Source of the DNA: Candidatus Aminicenantota bacterium
GTDB lineage: Bacteria; Acidobacteriota; Aminicenantia; Aminicenantales; Saccharicenantaceae
NCBI GenBank assembly: GCA_026393955.1
Contig: JAPKZE010000330.1
Coordinates: 1-6,585, forward strand
DNA: 6,585 bases
Direction: 5' to 3'
The notes under the pieces: model-generated
Seen by the model: the letters and a program-made list of their open reading frames with translations, nothing else
What the model was told of the DNA's origin: nothing
The model's database searches: none
Made by a program: the position numbers and the translations under genes
Shown: in pieces, positions 5,890-6,585 of the stretch
Position numbering within the stretch: the stretch's first letter is position 1
Layout of the letters: every line of letters begins with the position of its first letter

Positions 5890-6585
5890 AACAGCCCGGT
5901 CACCTTGCCGGTCTTGAGGTCGAGGTCGACGTCGTAGTAGACCGGCCGGGTCGGCAGTCCGGGCATGGTCCTCATGTCCCCGCAGAGCGGGTACAGAAAT
6001 CCCGCGCCGACGCTGGCCCGGATGTCGCGCACCGGGATACGGAAGCCCTTGGGCACGCCCTTCAGGGCCGGATCGTGGCTCAGGCTGAGGTGCGTCTTGG
6101 CCATGCAGATGGGCAGCTTGTCGAAGCCCAGGCGCGTGTACAGCTCGATCTTGGCCTCCGCCTCCGGGGTGTAGTCGACGCCGTCGGCGCCGTAGATCTC
6201 GGTGGCGATCGTCTCGATCTTCTTCTTGATGTCCCACTCGAGCGGGTAGAGGAACTTGAAATTGGCCGGCTTTTCGCAGGCGGCCATGACCGCCTTGGCC
6301 AGGGCCACGGCCCCGGCCCCGCCCTCGGCCCAGTGGTCGGCCATGACCGCGTCCTCGGCCCCGGCCGCGACGGCGGCCTGGCGGACCGTCTCGATCTCGG
6401 CGTCCGTGTCCGCGGCGAAGCGGTTGACGGCGACGACGACGGGCACGCCGAAGCGCAGGGCGTTCCTGATGTGGGCGACCATATTGGGCAGCCCCTTCTC
6501 GAGCAGGGCCAGGTTCTCGTCGGTGTATTCGGGGGCCAGGGGCTTGCCGGCCACGACCTTGGGGCCGCCGCCGTGCATCTTCAGG
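5886..6585 (-). CDS. fhs: Formate-tetrahydrofolate ligase, C-terminal fragment
   Basis: About 232 C-terminal residues of an enzyme normally near 555-560 residues long; the N-terminal part with the P-loop ATP site lies beyond the right edge. The enzyme joins formate to tetrahydrofolate with ATP to make 10-formyl-THF in the cytoplasm, feeding purine and Met-tRNA formylation pools or, in acetogens, the methyl branch of the Wood-Ljungdahl pathway. Diagnostic motifs in order from the edge are MHGGGPKVVAGKPL, VPVVVAVNRF, DHWAEGG, LPICMAKTHLSLSHDP, PVRDIRASVGAGFLYPLCG, DMRTMPGLPTRP, and the C-terminal end KVTGLF, all typical of the family. The frame is intact to a TGA at 5888-5886, and nothing looks truncated. 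The ATG at 6578 is an internal Met (preceded in frame by Leu-Lys), not the start. It is a housekeeping neighbour with no evident functional link to the exported sugar-processing genes. Confidence 0.95.
   Translation of the reverse strand, partial: LKMHGGGPKVVAGKPLAPEYTDENLALLEKGLPNMVAHIRNALRFGVPVVVAVNRFAADTDAEIETVRQAAVAAGAEDAVMADHWAEGGAGAVALAKAVMAACEKPANFKFLYPLEWDIKKKIETIATEIYGADGVDYTPEAEAKIELYTRLGFDKLPICMAKTHLSLSHDPALKGVPKGFRIPVRDIRASVGAGFLYPLCGDMRTMPGLPTRPVYYDVDLDLKTGKVTGLF

Noticed and set aside
1..6585. CRISPR arrays, tRNA/rRNA genes, insertion sequences, phage or defence genes
   Set aside because: Both strands were looked over; the window is almost fully accounted for by five ordinary genes and one 143-base intergenic region, and none of these signatures appears.

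Overview
The window is a compact stretch of GC-rich bacterial chromosome (roughly two-thirds G+C by eye) with five protein genes and almost no spare DNA. No RNA genes, insertion sequences or CRISPR arrays are visible. The gene mix (exported alkaline phosphatase, an exported HEAT-repeat/DUF1080 protein, a Tat-exported Gfo/Idh/MocA oxidoreductase, a DUF4097 repeat protein and formate-tetrahydrofolate ligase) fits a Gram-negative saccharolytic lineage. Acidobacteriota or Aminicenantota seem the best guess, with Planctomycetota or Verrucomicrobiota possible. This assignment is inference from protein style only.

Layout, left to right: (1) positions 1-335, plus strand, the C-terminal end of an alkaline phosphatase. 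(2) Positions 5022-342, minus strand, a two-gene operon: first a Tat-secreted Gfo/Idh/MocA oxidoreductase (5022-3751), then, 7 bases later, a 1133-residue secreted protein with a long HEAT-type helical N-terminal part and two tandem DUF1080 (3-keto-disaccharide hydrolase) domains (3743-342). (3) Positions 5023-5165, a 143-base divergent control region holding the only clear regulatory signals. (4) Positions 5166-5879, plus strand, an exported DUF4097 protein built of 18-residue DGSG repeats. (5) Positions 6585-5886, minus strand, the C-terminal part of formate-tetrahydrofolate ligase (fhs).

The most coherent functional story is the minus-strand operon. An exported NAD(P)-type glycoside oxidoreductase and an exported protein with two keto-glycoside hydrolase domains would together oxidise a sugar ring at C3 and then cleave the labilised glycosidic bond. 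This is the oxidation-first route of glycoside breakdown known for DUF1080 partners. The divergent region contains an 8-base palindrome that gives a perfect TATAAT on both strands, and two near-identical 14-base sites with a TTCC-S-GGAA core exactly 54 bases apart. These suggest one regulator controlling the operon, the DUF4097 gene, or both.

Nothing here is a proven new system. The items most worth a second look are the HEAT plus double-DUF1080 fusion, the paired operator-like sites, and the 36-residue higher-order repeat in the DUF4097 protein.
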